From contig CAVSSX010000008.1 of NCBI GenBank assembly GCA_963730735.1, positions 558,001-622,000 of the forward strand: DNA of 64,000 nucleotides, given 5' to 3'. This document shows, in pieces, positions 1 to 9,221 of this stretch. The position numbers and the translations under genes were made by a program. The stretch comes from CAVSSX01 sp963730735. GTDB lineage: Bacteria; Actinomycetota; Acidimicrobiia; Acidimicrobiales; RAAP-2. Within the stretch, counting starts at the first letter, position 1; every line of letters begins with the position of its first letter. A model generated the notes under the pieces. That model was not told the origin of the DNA. It ran no database searches and saw only the letters and a program-made list of their open reading frames with translations.

Positions 1-1043
1 CCTGCCGTCGCATAGAGACGTGCAATCTTCGTGGTCAGCCCCGTGAGGTCGACCCGACGGATGTCTTCCCACATCGGCAGAGCGAGAACGAGATCCCGCT
101 GACGGTCACTGGCCTTTGAGTTCGGCTCGTCGCGAAATACCTCATGCACGTAGTTGATCCAGGCGATCTGGACCTGCTGGTTCCGGACCATGTCGATGAC
201 TTCTCGGATGCCATCCACGAAACCTTCGATGGCGTACACGAGAAACCCGAGGGTGTCGCGAGCTTCGCTAGCACGGGCCAGCTCTCGGTAGTAGCGGTCC
301 CGAGTGAGGTTGTAGTGGTTGGACAGCAGGTGGGCTGCCGGCACAGGTACCAGGCCACAGTTTGCCAGGATCACGAACTCCACCAAGCGGGCGGTTCGGC
401 CATTCCCATCACCGAAGGGGTGGATCCAAGCCAGGTAGAGGTGGGCATAGACGGCCTTCGCCAGCGTGAGTGCGAATTGGATTTCGGGATCGTCGTTCTG
501 GAACGTTGGGCTTTCCAGCCAGTCCGCCAACCGCTGGAGGAGGTAGTCACAGTCCTCGGCCGGAGCTCCTCAATAGATACCCACCCCCACTGAATGGGTG
601 CGGATCTCCCCGGGGACGACGTCTGGGTCATCGTTCGTGCCCTTCAGTACCTGCCGGTTGAAGTCGCAGATGAGGTCCTTCGTGATTCTGATGTTCTCGC
701 CCCGCACCACTTTCGCCTGGATGCCGTCCAGCGCATCGAGAAGGTTGCGAACCTCCTGTTCCTGGTACTGCCGCGATGGGGGTGCCTTATAGGTGCCGTT
801 CAGGATCCCCATGGCCTGATCCTCGGTCAGGGTGTTTCCCTCGATGGCGGTGGTGGCGAGAGCGCCCTTGACCAACGTCACCCGGTACAGATCGGCGGCG
901 GTCTCCGGGCGCAGAGGGGTGCCGGCGAGGTGCTGACACTTCGACTTTGCTTCGCCGACGAGCATCCAATGGCGTGCCTGGACAGCATTGATGCGGGTCG
1001 CCTCGAACGTGATCCAGGGGTGGGTTTCCTCATATCTCCGCAT
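1..1043 (-). pseudogene. Fic family protein, interrupted by TGA; 3' end off window
   Basis: Fic-domain proteins transfer AMP (or other phosphate-containing groups) to target hydroxyls. The first 157 codons (1043 down to 573) carry a Fic N-terminal region with a class II-type inhibitory motif (TTAIEG, pattern S/T-x3-E-G/N). A TGA at 572-570 follows GIY. The same frame then continues openly to the window edge and contains the Fic core HPFGDGNGR at 422-396, followed by TARLVEF. Homologues normally read GIYRGAP here, so TGA most simply replaces a CGA arginine codon. No frameshift is needed. Without readthrough the product ends before the catalytic motif and would be inactive. The gene lies on the putative integrated element and has lower GC than the core genes. 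Family assignment is firm; whether the stop is real or a sequencing error is open. Confidence 0.8.
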
Positions 1044-1163
1044 ACGGCCACTCTACTATCTATGGTACAGTTTGTCCATCAAGTTGTCTGGCCATGTGAC
1101 CGAGCTTCTGTCCACGGGTTGGGCTGAGAAAGAAGTCACTGACCAGGAGAAAGGTGAGGAACG

Positions 1164-1589
1164 ATGAGCGAAGTAGACCGCCGTTGGGAGGGGCTGCTGT
1201 GGAGGGGGTTCGGGATACCCGACCTGATCCCGCCCGATAGGGCACGGGCAATTGTAGCGGAGCGGCTCGGCCTCGAGCTCGAGGGCAGCGAGATCCCGAC
1301 GTCGTTTCGGCCCGAGATTGCCACCAAGCTGACCGACACCTTCATCCGACTCGCCGGCGATGGTCAGCTGGATGACGTTTTCCTCCCGACCGACCTTCGA
1401 AGTGACCGGCGTGACCCCGAAGGGGTCAGACAGGATCTGGTCGAGGAGATCCGCTGGGAGAGCGGCTTGCACGCCACAAGCGTGACGATGGAACGCCTTC
1501 GAGCGGCGATCGAGCTGATCTTCGACACGGTCGGGGCTTACGTCTCTGCACACCCGTTCGAGGACCCGGCCGGCCGGCCGTTTCGCTGA
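1164..1589 (+). CDS. Hypothetical protein, 141 aa
   Basis: I do not recognise a family. The product is a soluble, acidic, mostly helical-looking protein with no signal peptide or membrane segment. The start ATG at 1164 is preceded by a GAGG-type ribosome binding site (AGGTGAGGAACG). It lies divergently from the Fic gene, 120 bases away, and upstream of the integrase in the same orientation. Its position on the integrase side of the tRNA-Val gene suggests it is cargo of the integrated element. Confidence 0.6.
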   Translation: MSEVDRRWEGLLWRGFGIPDLIPPDRARAIVAERLGLELEGSEIPTSFRPEIATKLTDTFIRLAGDGQLDDVFLPTDLRSDRRDPEGVRQDLVEEIRWESGLHATSVTMERLRAAIELIFDTVGAYVSAHPFEDPAGRPFR

Positions 1590-1734
1590 CCAGACAGGGT
1601 TGCCCTTCAGGCGACGATAGATGCTCGAGAGCCCGGGAGCCGATCACCGATCGTGGTGAATATGGCCATGTCGAGCGTCGGGATCCCCCCCCCGAAGTCA
1701 CTGACACAGCTGTGAGCGACAATGAAGGGCGATC

Positions 1735-2925
1735 ATGATGGCACCCACTAACCGGCGTCGTGCCCAAGGTGAAGGCACCGTCCGGCAGAGAGCCGATGGT
1801 CGCTGGGAAGGTCGCCTCCTGGTGGACGGTCTCGATGGTCGTCGTCGAACCAAGTACCTCTACGGTCCTACCCAAAGTGCGGTCATCGCCAAGCTCCGAA
1901 AGGCCCAGAGCCACGCCTCCGCTGGGATCGTGGTCGACGACCGAATCACCGTCAGTCAGTGGCTCGAGCGCTGGCTCACCGAGATTCTGCCTGGGAGAGT
2001 CGCCCCGGCGACCATCGACAACTACCGCGTCATCGTCGACGTCCACATCGTGCCCGTTCTCGGTAGGAAGCGGCTGACCAAACTCACACCGGACGACGTC
2101 CAGCAGCTCATCCGGATGAAGGAAGTCGAAGTCCGCCAGGAGGCGGCGGACGACAGGTGCGCCGTGGTCGGCTATTCGGTGAGCACCCTGCGACGGATCC
2201 GTGCAGTGCTCGTCCAGGCGATCAAGCAGGCTGAGCGGTGGGGGCTCGTCGGGCGCAACGTGGCGGCTCTGACTGATGGCCCGAAGGCCGTTCGAGTCGA
2301 AGGTCGCTCAATGACACTCGAGCAGGCCCGGATGCTCATGCAGGCTGTCAAAGAGGACCGCCTAGAGGCCGCCTATGTGGTCATGCTCTCTCTCGGGCTC
2401 CGTCGAGGCGAGCTTCTCGGCCTTTCGTGGTCGGACATCGACTTCGACGGCGCCAGCATCACTATCCGCCAAGCCCTGCCAGCCCGAAGAGCGGGCGAAG
2501 CGCTCGTGCTCCGGGAGCCGAAGTCGGGCTCTCGACGGACGCTGATGGTCCCGAGCCAAGTTCTGACTTCCCTGAGACGGCATCGGGCCGCTCAGAACGC
2601 TGAACGGATGCGACTCGGCGTCAGTTGGGCCGACACGGGGCTGGTGTTCACCACAGAGAGTGGCTCAGCCATCGATCCCCGGAACTTCCACCGCTCGACC
2701 TCAGCGATCGCTAAGAAGGCCGGCCTCGGTCACTGGCACCCGCACCAGCTCCGGCACTCGGCAGCGAGCATCATGCTCGCCCAGGCGGTCCCGCTCGAGG
2801 TGGTCTCCGAGGTTCTAGGCCACGCATCGATCAGGATGACAAAGGACGTCTACGGGCATCTGATCGGCAACCAGAAGCGGGACGCTGCCGATGCCATGGG
2901 CATCGCCCTGTGGGGCGGCCAGTAA
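1735..2925 (+). CDS. Tyrosine recombinase / phage-type integrase
   Basis: Site-specific recombinase that integrates and excises an element through a covalent DNA-phosphotyrosine intermediate. The N-terminal ~65 residues look like an arm-type DNA-binding domain (GEGTVRQRADGRWEGR). Residues ~70-165 match the SAM-like core-binding domain. The catalytic domain shows the expected residues: Arg223 (GLRRGELLGL), Lys263 (EPKSGS), His337-x-x-Arg340 (HQLRH), His363 (LGHAS) and Tyr373 (DVYGH). At 396 aa it is full length. Two adjacent ATG codons (1735, 1738) could start it. It points toward the tRNA-Val gene about 700 bases downstream, the normal layout for an integrase at the attachment end of a genomic island or actinobacterial integrative element. 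Confidence 0.95.
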   Translation: MMAPTNRRRAQGEGTVRQRADGRWEGRLLVDGLDGRRRTKYLYGPTQSAVIAKLRKAQSHASAGIVVDDRITVSQWLERWLTEILPGRVAPATIDNYRVIVDVHIVPVLGRKRLTKLTPDDVQQLIRMKEVEVRQEAADDRCAVVGYSVSTLRRIRAVLVQAIKQAERWGLVGRNVAALTDGPKAVRVEGRSMTLEQARMLMQAVKEDRLEAAYVVMLSLGLRRGELLGLSWSDIDFDGASITIRQALPARRAGEALVLREPKSGSRRTLMVPSQVLTSLRRHRAAQNAERMRLGVSWADTGLVFTTESGSAIDPRNFHRSTSAIAKKAGLGHWHPHQLRHSAASIMLAQAVPLEVVSEVLGHASIRMTKDVYGHLIGNQKRDAADAMGIALWGGQ

Positions 2926-2949
2926 GGCGCCTTCTCGGTAGCCTGGAGT

Positions 2950-3541
2950 ATGGGGTGGCTCTGGGGTGTCCTCGCAACTTTCGGCCTCGATTGGGCTGCC
3001 AAGCTGATCCGCAAGATCCTTCGGGCGCCGGAGCGCCCCCTGGAAGTCACAATCGTTCCGAGCACCGGTACTCCCGAACCTGCGACGTCAGGCGCCTCTC
3101 TGCCAGGAACGACGGAAGCGAGCCTGCAGTTCCTTCGAGCGGCGATTCGCGCCCCTCACCCACCTCGGAATCCTCGACGCCATGGGCATTCCCCCATCGA
3201 TCCAGGGTGCAGTGTGGAGCTGGCCACAGGCATTTCGGTCCCTGCGGGTGCTGGTCGAATCCTCGAACCAACTAGCGGAAGAGGCTCTGGTCATTCGGAC
3301 GCTCGGATCGAACGAGCTTGCAGATGCGGCGGTCGAAGCCGCTCAAGCGATCTCCTCCTTGATGCAGGCGAGCCAGCCTTCGAGGTCCAACCAGCGGAAG
3401 TTCGTCCCGCGGGATCAGCTCGAGGAAGCTGTCGAATCCCTCAAAGTCTTCCGTCGGAAGCTGAGAGCAGAGCTCGAGCTTTCCGAGCGTGGGCGCCCAC
3501 TGCCAGCCGAGCTGGACGGGCCGCTCGATCCGACGGCGTAA
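2950..3541 (+). CDS. Hypothetical protein, probably one gene with a +1 shift
   Basis: Two coding-looking pieces occupy different frames. From ATG 2950 the frame begins with a short amphipathic or membrane-like segment (MGWLWGVLATFGLDWAAKLI) and loses protein character near 3120-3150. The +1 frame then reads well through LTHLGILDAMGIPPSIQG to a stop at 3541. Removing one base gives a continuous protein of about 196 aa. Alternatively a separate 119-aa gene starts at ATG 3182. No family is recognised. It lies between the integrase and the tRNA attachment site, a usual place for a small cargo or excision-related gene. Confidence 0.35.
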
Positions 3542-3620
3542 GTGGTCGTCAAAGTGGTCAAATGGATCGGACTGATGCTTCGGAGCGAAGCCGAGATCCC
3601 TTAGGTCCAGGTCAAACGAG

Positions 3621-3693
3621 TGGGCCGTACAGGACTCGAACCTGTGACCCCTTGCGCGTCATGCAAGTGCGCTACCAGCTGCGCCAACGGCCC
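3621..3693 (-). tRNA. tRNA-Val (anticodon GAC)
   Basis: Read on the minus strand it folds as a full cloverleaf. The acceptor GGGCCGT pairs with ACGGCCC and an A discriminator, there is a D-arm GCGC...GCGC, and the anticodon stem CTTGC/GCAAG closes a seven-base loop with T33 and anticodon GAC. The T-arm is normal with GGTTCGAGTCC. CCA is not encoded. The 3' end faces the integrase, so the 3' half of this gene is the likely attachment site. Confidence 0.95.
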
Positions 3694-3761
3694 TCGCCCC
3701 TCACCGTACCATCGACGGTGGTGCTCCCCCGGCCCGGGCACGCACCGGCCTCGGCGCCGAC

Positions 3762-4774
3762 TCAGGCCTCGGGGGCCACCCACAGGACCGCCGCCCCGTT
3801 GACCCGGTCGTGCGCCAGGTCGGCCAGGGCCACGTCGGCCTGCTCGAAGCCGTAGGGCGTGGTGGTCGCCTCGACGCCCAGGCGGACGGCCAGCCGGAGG
3901 AGCTCCTCGCCGTCCTGGCGGGTGTTGGCGGTCACGCTGCGCAGCGTGCGCTCCTGGAAGAGGTGGCGGTCGTAGTCGAGCGGCGGGATCTCGCTCAGGT
4001 AGATGCCGGCGACGGCCAGGACGCCCTTGCGGTCGAGCGCCTCGAGGGCCACCGGCACCAGGTCACCGACCGGGGCGAAGAGGATGGCCCCGTCGAGCGG
4101 CTCGGGCGGACGGTCCCGGGCCTCGCCGACCCACGTGGCGCCGAGGTCCCGGGCCAGTTCCCGGGCCGCCGCCGATCGGGTGGCCACGTAGACCTCGGCC
4201 CCCTGGGCCAGCGCCACCTGGGCGGTCAGGTGGGCCGAGCCCCCGAAGCCGTAGATCCCGAGCCGGCCGCCCGGCGGCAGCTCGGTGCGCCGCAGCGCCC
4301 GGTAGCCGATGATGCCGGCGCAGAGCAGCGGGGCCACCTGCTCGTCGTCGAGCCCTTCGGGAATGCGGTAGGCGAACGACTCGTCGACCACCGTCGTCTC
4401 GGCGTAGCCCCCGTCATGGTCCCAACCGGTGAACGTCGCCTTCGGGCAGAGGTTCTCGTCGCCCCGACGACAGAACCGACAGGCACCGCAGGTCGACGCC
4501 AGCCAGGCCACGCCGACTCGATCCCCTACAGCGAAACGGCTGCTGCCGGTCGCCCAATGCGGCGACCCGGCCCACCACCTCGTGGCCGGGCACCACCTCG
4601 GTGACGGTGGACCGGCAGGTCGCCCTCGGCGACGTGCAGGTCGGTGCGGCAGACCCCGCAGACCGAGACCGAGACGGCGATCTGGCCGGGACCCGGCACC
4701 GGATCCGGGCGCTCGCCCAGACGAAGCGGCCGGTCGTCGATCGGTGCCGGCTCGACGACGTGCCAGGCCCGCAC
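3762..4774 (-). pseudogene. Zinc-dependent alcohol dehydrogenase (two +1 frame interruptions)
   Basis: Medium-chain NAD(P)-dependent alcohol dehydrogenase. The start is GTG 4774 (VRAWHVVEP). The first frame carries the catalytic zinc region (GVCRTDLHVAEGDLP), the second frame the PGHEVVGRV segment, and the third, from about 4530, the structural zinc cluster CGACRFCRRGDENLC and the Rossmann domain (GIYGFGGSAH). Frame changes fall near 4605 (after LPVH) and near 4545 (after ALGD). Each behaves as one extra base. Dropping two bases gives a 336-aa protein, the family's usual length. It may be a decayed gene or an intact gene with insertion errors. It lies just downstream of the interrupted exonuclease in the same orientation. 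Confidence 0.8.
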
Positions 4775-4796
4775 GCGCCGTCGCTCCCGACGTGCC

Positions 4797-5539
4797 TCAG
4801 GCCACGGCGGCTGCGCCCGGCAACCCCATGGCGGCGACCGGCCACTCGAACTCTCGGGGATCGAGCGGCGGGTGGCCCTTGCGCTGTCGCCACTCGTCGA
4901 ACGACATCGCCCAGTCGCGGTGCCACTCGACCTGGCCGAGGTGGATGTCGGCGGTGGCCATCGTCGCCAGTTCGGGGAATCGGGAGCAGATGGCCAGCAC
5001 CACGCCCACCGACGCCTCGGCATCGGCCACGGCGTCGTGGGCGTTGTCGATGACCACGTCGTAGTGGGCGCAGAGGTGGACCAGCGTCCTGCCGCCCCTT
5101 CCGGTAACGGTCGACATGGCGGTCGAGGACCACAGCGTCGAGCACCGGCCCGTGTCCACCCGCGCTCGGCCAGGCCCCGGCCGTCCAGGCGCCGGCACTG
5201 GACGTCGAGGATGGTCAGGTCGTAGTCCAACTTCATGCCGGTCACCGGCACCCCACGGCGCCCGGCATCGACCAGTCGGTCGGCCAACAGCTCGATCGCC
5301 TCGTCGAGCGGCAGGCCCTCGGCCCGGGCGCGCTCGGTGCTGATGCCGTGGACCTCGGTGGCCCCCGAGGGGATCTCCCGCCCCGGGTCGACGAGCTGGC
5401 CGTGGCGATCGGTGACGCACCCCTTCTCCCACGTCACCAGGGCGAACGACACCGGCACGTCGTAGAAGCGGTCAACCCCGGTTGTCTCGAGGTCGAAGCC
5501 GAGCAGCTCCTCGTCCGGCCAGCCAGTCACTGTGTCCAT
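4797..5539 (-). pseudogene. DnaQ-like DEDDh 3'-5' exonuclease (two +1 frame interruptions)
   Basis: Exonuclease of the DNA polymerase III epsilon/ribonuclease T fold. From ATG 5539 the first frame has ExoI (GFDLETTGVD), the VHGIST segment and ExoII (LDYDLTILD). A short middle frame (VLDAVVLDRHVDRYRKG) and a last frame with ExoIII (HDAVADAEA) complete the domain. The junctions lie near 5158 and 5083, each equivalent to one extra base. The repaired protein is about 246 aa, reasonable for a stand-alone exonuclease. All DEDDh residues are present across frames, so the gene was functional recently or is functional with sequence errors. The stop is 22 bases before the alcohol dehydrogenase start. 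Confidence 0.75.
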
Positions 5540-5676
5540 GCGGCGAGCATGGCAGAAGGGTGTGTCGCGCGGGTGCATCGTCCGGCCAAGGTTCCGGTCG
5601 CGGCGAGCCACGAGGTCTGCCACGTGTGCGACCGCCCCGAGGGGCGGGATCCTGGGAGCCGAGGCCCCCGGCCGGC

Positions 5677-6873
5677 TCAGCGACCGCCGATGGCTCCCCC
5701 GACGGCGGTGGTCGCCGCCAGGTCCTCGGCCGACCCGAGCGAGTGCTCGTGGATCGGCGTCTCGAGCTCGTGGACCGCCGGCAGGACCTCTTCGGCGAAC
5801 AGCTTGAGGCTGTCGCGCACCTCTTGGCCCGGCTTGGCCCCGTGGTTGGGGTGGATGATCAGGTACTCGAGGCTGAGCTCCTTCTGCAGCAGCTTGATCT
5901 TCTCGTAGACCTGCTCGGGCGTCCCGATGAGCTCGGAGGCGTTCAGGACCTCGAGGCCCTCCGACTCCTTCACCTCGGCGCCCTGGTTGAAGACCTTGGC
6001 GTAGTCCTCGTAGCCCTTGACGTTGGCGAAGTCGCCAGCACCGTTCCACACCGCGTAGTGGTTCCGGGCGGCGAAGCCCTGCTGGCGGACGTAGGCGTGG
6101 CCCTTCTCCAGCTCCTCGGGGTCGTTCGAGCAGTGCAGGTAGAGCATGACGGTCGGCTGGTTCGGCGCCATGTCCTTGGTCGCCCGGATGGCGTTGAACT
6201 TGGCCACCTGCTGGCGCATCTGGTCGATCGTCTCGGCGGCCACGAACAGCTGGCCCAGGCCGAGATCGGCCGCCATCTCCATCGACGCCGGCGTGTTGAA
6301 CGCCGCCTTGATGTTGCGGAACAGCTTGCCCTTGTGCCGCGCCTGGGGCCGGACCGAGAACGGGGGGACCTTGTAGATGTTGCCGTCGTAGGCCGGGGTG
6401 CGCTCGTTCTCGTCGGCCAGCCGGAGGATCTCGATCATCTCGCGGAACCGCTCCCGGGACTCCTCGCGGGAGATCCCGAAGTTGTCGTACTCGTGGGCCG
6501 ACACGCCCCGGCCGATCCCGATGTGGAACTTCCGGCCCTCGAGCAGCAGGTCGAGCATGGCGATCTCGTGGGCCAGCTTCACCGGCTGCCACCACGGGGC
6601 CACGATCACGGCCGAGCCGACATCGACCCGCTCGGTGCGTCCGGCCCAGTAGGAGAGCCACTGCAGGGGGTTGGCCTGCATCGAGTAGGCGGAGCCGTAG
6701 TGCTCGGTGCTCCAGATGGAGTCGTAGCCGAGCGGCTCGACCATGGCGCCGTACTTCAACGTCTCGTCGATCAGCTCGACGTCCGGGCGCTGCGGTGCTC
6801 GGGAGTAGTCCTCGGCCAGGAGCCGGTCCCAGTCCCCCTGGTTGTAGGTCGTCACCATCACGCCAACCTGCAT
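5677..6873 (-). CDS. LLM-class flavin-dependent oxidoreductase (luciferase-like)
   Basis: Bacterial luciferase-like monooxygenase, a TIM-barrel enzyme using reduced FMN or F420. The 398-aa product begins with the typical first strand (MQVGVMVTTYNQGDW). It carries EPLGYDSIWSTEHY and a long barrel with GSAVIVAPWWQPVKLAHEIAMLD and GRKFHIGIGRGV. The C-terminus has the usual helical segment containing GTPEQVYEKI. F420-dependent members are abundant in Actinobacteria, but the sequence alone does not distinguish FMN from F420 or show the substrate. It is apparently a single gene, preceded by about 200 bases of intergenic DNA. Confidence 0.88.
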   Translation of the reverse strand: MQVGVMVTTYNQGDWDRLLAEDYSRAPQRPDVELIDETLKYGAMVEPLGYDSIWSTEHYGSAYSMQANPLQWLSYWAGRTERVDVGSAVIVAPWWQPVKLAHEIAMLDLLLEGRKFHIGIGRGVSAHEYDNFGISREESRERFREMIEILRLADENERTPAYDGNIYKVPPFSVRPQARHKGKLFRNIKAAFNTPASMEMAADLGLGQLFVAAETIDQMRQQVAKFNAIRATKDMAPNQPTVMLYLHCSNDPEELEKGHAYVRQQGFAARNHYAVWNGAGDFANVKGYEDYAKVFNQGAEVKESEGLEVLNASELIGTPEQVYEKIKLLQKELSLEYLIIHPNHGAKPGQEVRDSLKLFAEEVLPAVHELETPIHEHSLGSAEDLAATTAVGGAIGGR

Positions 6874-7089
6874 GTGTCCCCCTCGACGAGCTCTGTCGCT
6901 GGCGACGCGAGTGCGTTCGCCAGGTGTGTGCCCCCACCTTTACGAATCCCACCGGAAGGTGCAAGCCATTGCATCATTGCAGCTGGCGATGCCCGAGATA
7001 AGGGGAATTCCGAGGCCGACGTGCGACCGGTGTCGCTTGCCGGGCCGTCCGAACGCCCGCATGCATGTTCGCGTGGGACCTTGGAAACA

Positions 7090-7267
7090 GTGCCGATATG
7101 GAATCCAACTAACGAACTCAAGGCCCGGCTCGACGCCATCGACGAACTCCTCGAGCCGTTCATCGACGGACACGGCCGGCCCGCTCGACCCGTTGGCCGC
7201 CGCCGTGCACGAACTGTTGCAGGTGGTGAAGGAGCTGGCCGACGACCGGGCCGGGCGGCCGGTGTGA
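7090..7267 (+). CDS. Small hypothetical protein, possible +1 interruption
   Basis: A charged, helical small protein can be read from GTG 7090 (PIWNPTNELKARLDAIDELL). In the +1 frame from about 7155 it continues to a TGA at 7265 (ending AAVHELLQVVKELADDRAGRPV). One extra base must be removed to join the pieces into about 58 aa. The helical character of both pieces supports a single gene, but there is no family match that I recognise and the ribosome binding site is weak. Confidence 0.3.
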
Positions 7268-7486
7268 CGGCGCCGTCGGCGCCGGACCCAGCAGATTGAT
7301 CACTCAGACGGCGAGCCGTCGGTCACACCGAGACGCACCGAATCGCCCTAGGTCGACGCCGGCCGGGCGACACCCGTGTCGGCCCGGCGGGCCCGGTCCC
7401 CGCTGCCGTAGCGTCGACGTGCTCGGGCAACCGGCCCGAGCAGTAGAGGCGGGCGCCTGGTGCCGCCCGCCATCGGGAGGGACACC

Positions 7487-7955
7487 GTGCCATCGCAGCC
7501 CACGACCGTGTCGTTCGAGACCACCATCCTCCAGACCGGCAACAACACCGGCATCGTCGTCCCGCCGGAGCTCATCGCCGAACTCGGTGCCGGTGGGCGA
7601 CCACCGGTCGAGGTCGACCTGAACGGCTACGGCTACCGGACGACGGTCGGGGTGATGGGCGGCCAGCACATGGTCAGTGTGAGCGCCGCCGTCCGCAAGG
7701 CGACCGGGCTGCAAGGGCGACGACCCGGTCAGCGTGCGACTGTCACTGGCCGACCATCCGCGCCCGGTCGAGCTCCCCGACGACTTCGAGGCGGCCATGG
7801 CCGCCCACGAACCCACCCGGGCCTTCTTCGACGCGTTGCCCAACAGCCTCCAGCGCTTCCACATCGACAACATCAATGGCGCCAAGACCGAGGCGACCCG
7901 CGAGCGCCGAATCGACAAGTCGATCAGCCTCTTCCTCGAGGGCAAGAAACGCTGA
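7487..7955 (+). pseudogene. DUF1905/YdeI-OmpD-associated family protein (+1 interruption)
   Basis: The start is GTG 7487, six bases after a GGGAGG ribosome binding site. The N-terminal piece (SFETTILQTGNNTGIVVPPE...VEVDLNGYGYRTTVGVMGG) is the DUF1905 barrel. The C-terminal piece (PRPVELPDDFEAAMAAHEPTRAFFDALP... ending SISLFLEGKKR) is the YdeI/OmpD-associated helical domain found in bacteriocin-protection-type proteins. They join near 7712 (KATGL then KGDDPVSVRL) if one C is removed, giving 155 aa, the expected length. Function in this family is poorly known. It is probably one intact gene with an insertion in the sequence, or a recent pseudogene. Confidence 0.7.
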
Positions 7956-8066
7956 ACCGACCACCCCGCCCAATCGGCAACCGGGACGTCGACGTCACGA
8001 CGGCAAAGTCGCGAAGGGATCTGCCACACTCTGGCTCTGAATTCCTGACCGGAGAGTGAGGGCCCG

Positions 8067-8870
8067 ATGGCACGCAAGGCGAACCCGGTGTTGTTCATCC
8101 ATGGCCTCTGGCTGCACGCCAGCTCGTGGGCCCCGTGGGAGGAGCGCTTCGGCGAGGCCGGGTACGACACCTCGGCGCCGGGCTGGCCGGGCGACCAGGA
8201 CACCGTCGCCCTGGCCCGGGCCAACCCCGAGTCGGGGGCCAACGTCGGCATCGACGACATCACCTACCACTACGCCCAGATCATCGATACCCTCCCCGCC
8301 CCGCCCATCGTCATCGGACATTCCTTCGGCGGCATGATCGCCGAGAAGCTGCTGGGCGGCGATCAGCGGGTGGTGGCGGCCATCGGCATCGAAGCGGCGC
8401 AGATCAAGGGCGTGCTGCGGCTCCCGCTCTCCTCGCTGCATGCCACCCTGCCGGTGTTCAAGAATCCGGCCAACAAGCACAAGTCGGTCGCCCTCACCGT
8501 CGAGCAGTTCCGCTCCAGTTTCGGCAACGCCATCTCGGCCGAGGAGTCCGACGAGCTCTACGAGCGGTGGGCCATCCCGTCGCCCGGGCGTCCGCTGTTC
8601 GAGGCGGCCGAGGCCAGCCTGACCCCGCACTCACCGGACCAGGTCGACACCGAGAACCCGGACCGGGGCCCGCTGCTCCTCACCATGGGGGGTCAGGACC
8701 GCACCGTCCCCGAGGCCATCACCAAGTCGACCCTCAAGCAGTACAAGGACTCCCCGGCCACGACCGACCTGGTCGAGTTCGAGGATCGGGGCCATTCGCT
8801 CACCATCGACCGTGGGTGGGGCGAAGTGGCCGACCGCTGCCTGTCCTGGCTCGACGCCCAGGGGCTCTAG
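8067..8870 (+). CDS. Alpha/beta-fold hydrolase
   Basis: Serine hydrolase of the alpha/beta fold, 267 aa. An HG oxyanion motif is at residues 12-13 (LFIHGLWLH), the nucleophile elbow GHSFGG has Ser86, and the late histidine sits in EDRGHSLTIDRGW. An aspartate before it (MGGQDRTVP) can complete the triad. There is no signal peptide, so it acts in the cytoplasm. Substrate cannot be read from sequence; similar proteins are annotated as lipases, haloperoxidase-like or lactone hydrolases. The start ATG 8067 is preceded by GGAGAGTGAGGG. Confidence 0.85.
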   Translation: MARKANPVLFIHGLWLHASSWAPWEERFGEAGYDTSAPGWPGDQDTVALARANPESGANVGIDDITYHYAQIIDTLPAPPIVIGHSFGGMIAEKLLGGDQRVVAAIGIEAAQIKGVLRLPLSSLHATLPVFKNPANKHKSVALTVEQFRSSFGNAISAEESDELYERWAIPSPGRPLFEAAEASLTPHSPDQVDTENPDRGPLLLTMGGQDRTVPEAITKSTLKQYKDSPATTDLVEFEDRGHSLTIDRGWGEVADRCLSWLDAQGL

Positions 8871-9221
8871 CCCCGGTGGGGTCGTACGAGTCGTCCACCG
8901 GACGCCCGCCGTTATGAGTACGAGCGGGCGACCGGGTCCCGAACAGCTGCCGGCCCTCATGCCCTTCGCCGGCCTGGTCGGCGATCGACCGCTCGACCAG
9001 CCTGCCGTGGTCCCCCGAGCACCGCACGGCCGGGCCTTCTGCACGGCGGCGCCCTCATGACGCTGGCCGACACGGTCGGCGCCGTGTTGTGGGTTCCTCA
9101 CTCTGCCCGTCGGGGCCACCACGGCCACCATCGACTCGACCACCCGCATGGTCCGGCCGCTGACGGGGGAACGCTGTACGCCGAGGCTCGGCGGTCGAGC
9201 CCGGCGGGTAGAATTGCGGAG
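8871..9221 (+). other. Intergenic stretch without a convincing gene
   Basis: About 350 bases between the hydrolase and a small unknown gene. The hydrolase stop lies inside a short GGGGCTCTAGCCCC palindrome that could act as a weak terminator. Open frames here are GC-rich shadows with arginine/proline-heavy translations and no ribosome binding site. I see no RNA gene or repeat. Confidence 0.5.

Noticed and set aside
570..572. Selenocysteine at the Fic TGA
   Set aside because: The family has arginine here, the residue is not catalytic, no SECIS-like hairpin is apparent, and CGA to TGA is a single transition.
4526..6964. Single 812-aa minus-strand protein
   Set aside because: The frame merely chains the exonuclease N-terminus and the alcohol dehydrogenase N-terminus with a shifted reading of the luciferase-like gene between; it is not one protein.
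5482..7299. 605-codon plus-strand frame across the luciferase-like gene
   Set aside because: Antisense shadow. Only its last portion (from 7090) may be real and is listed separately.
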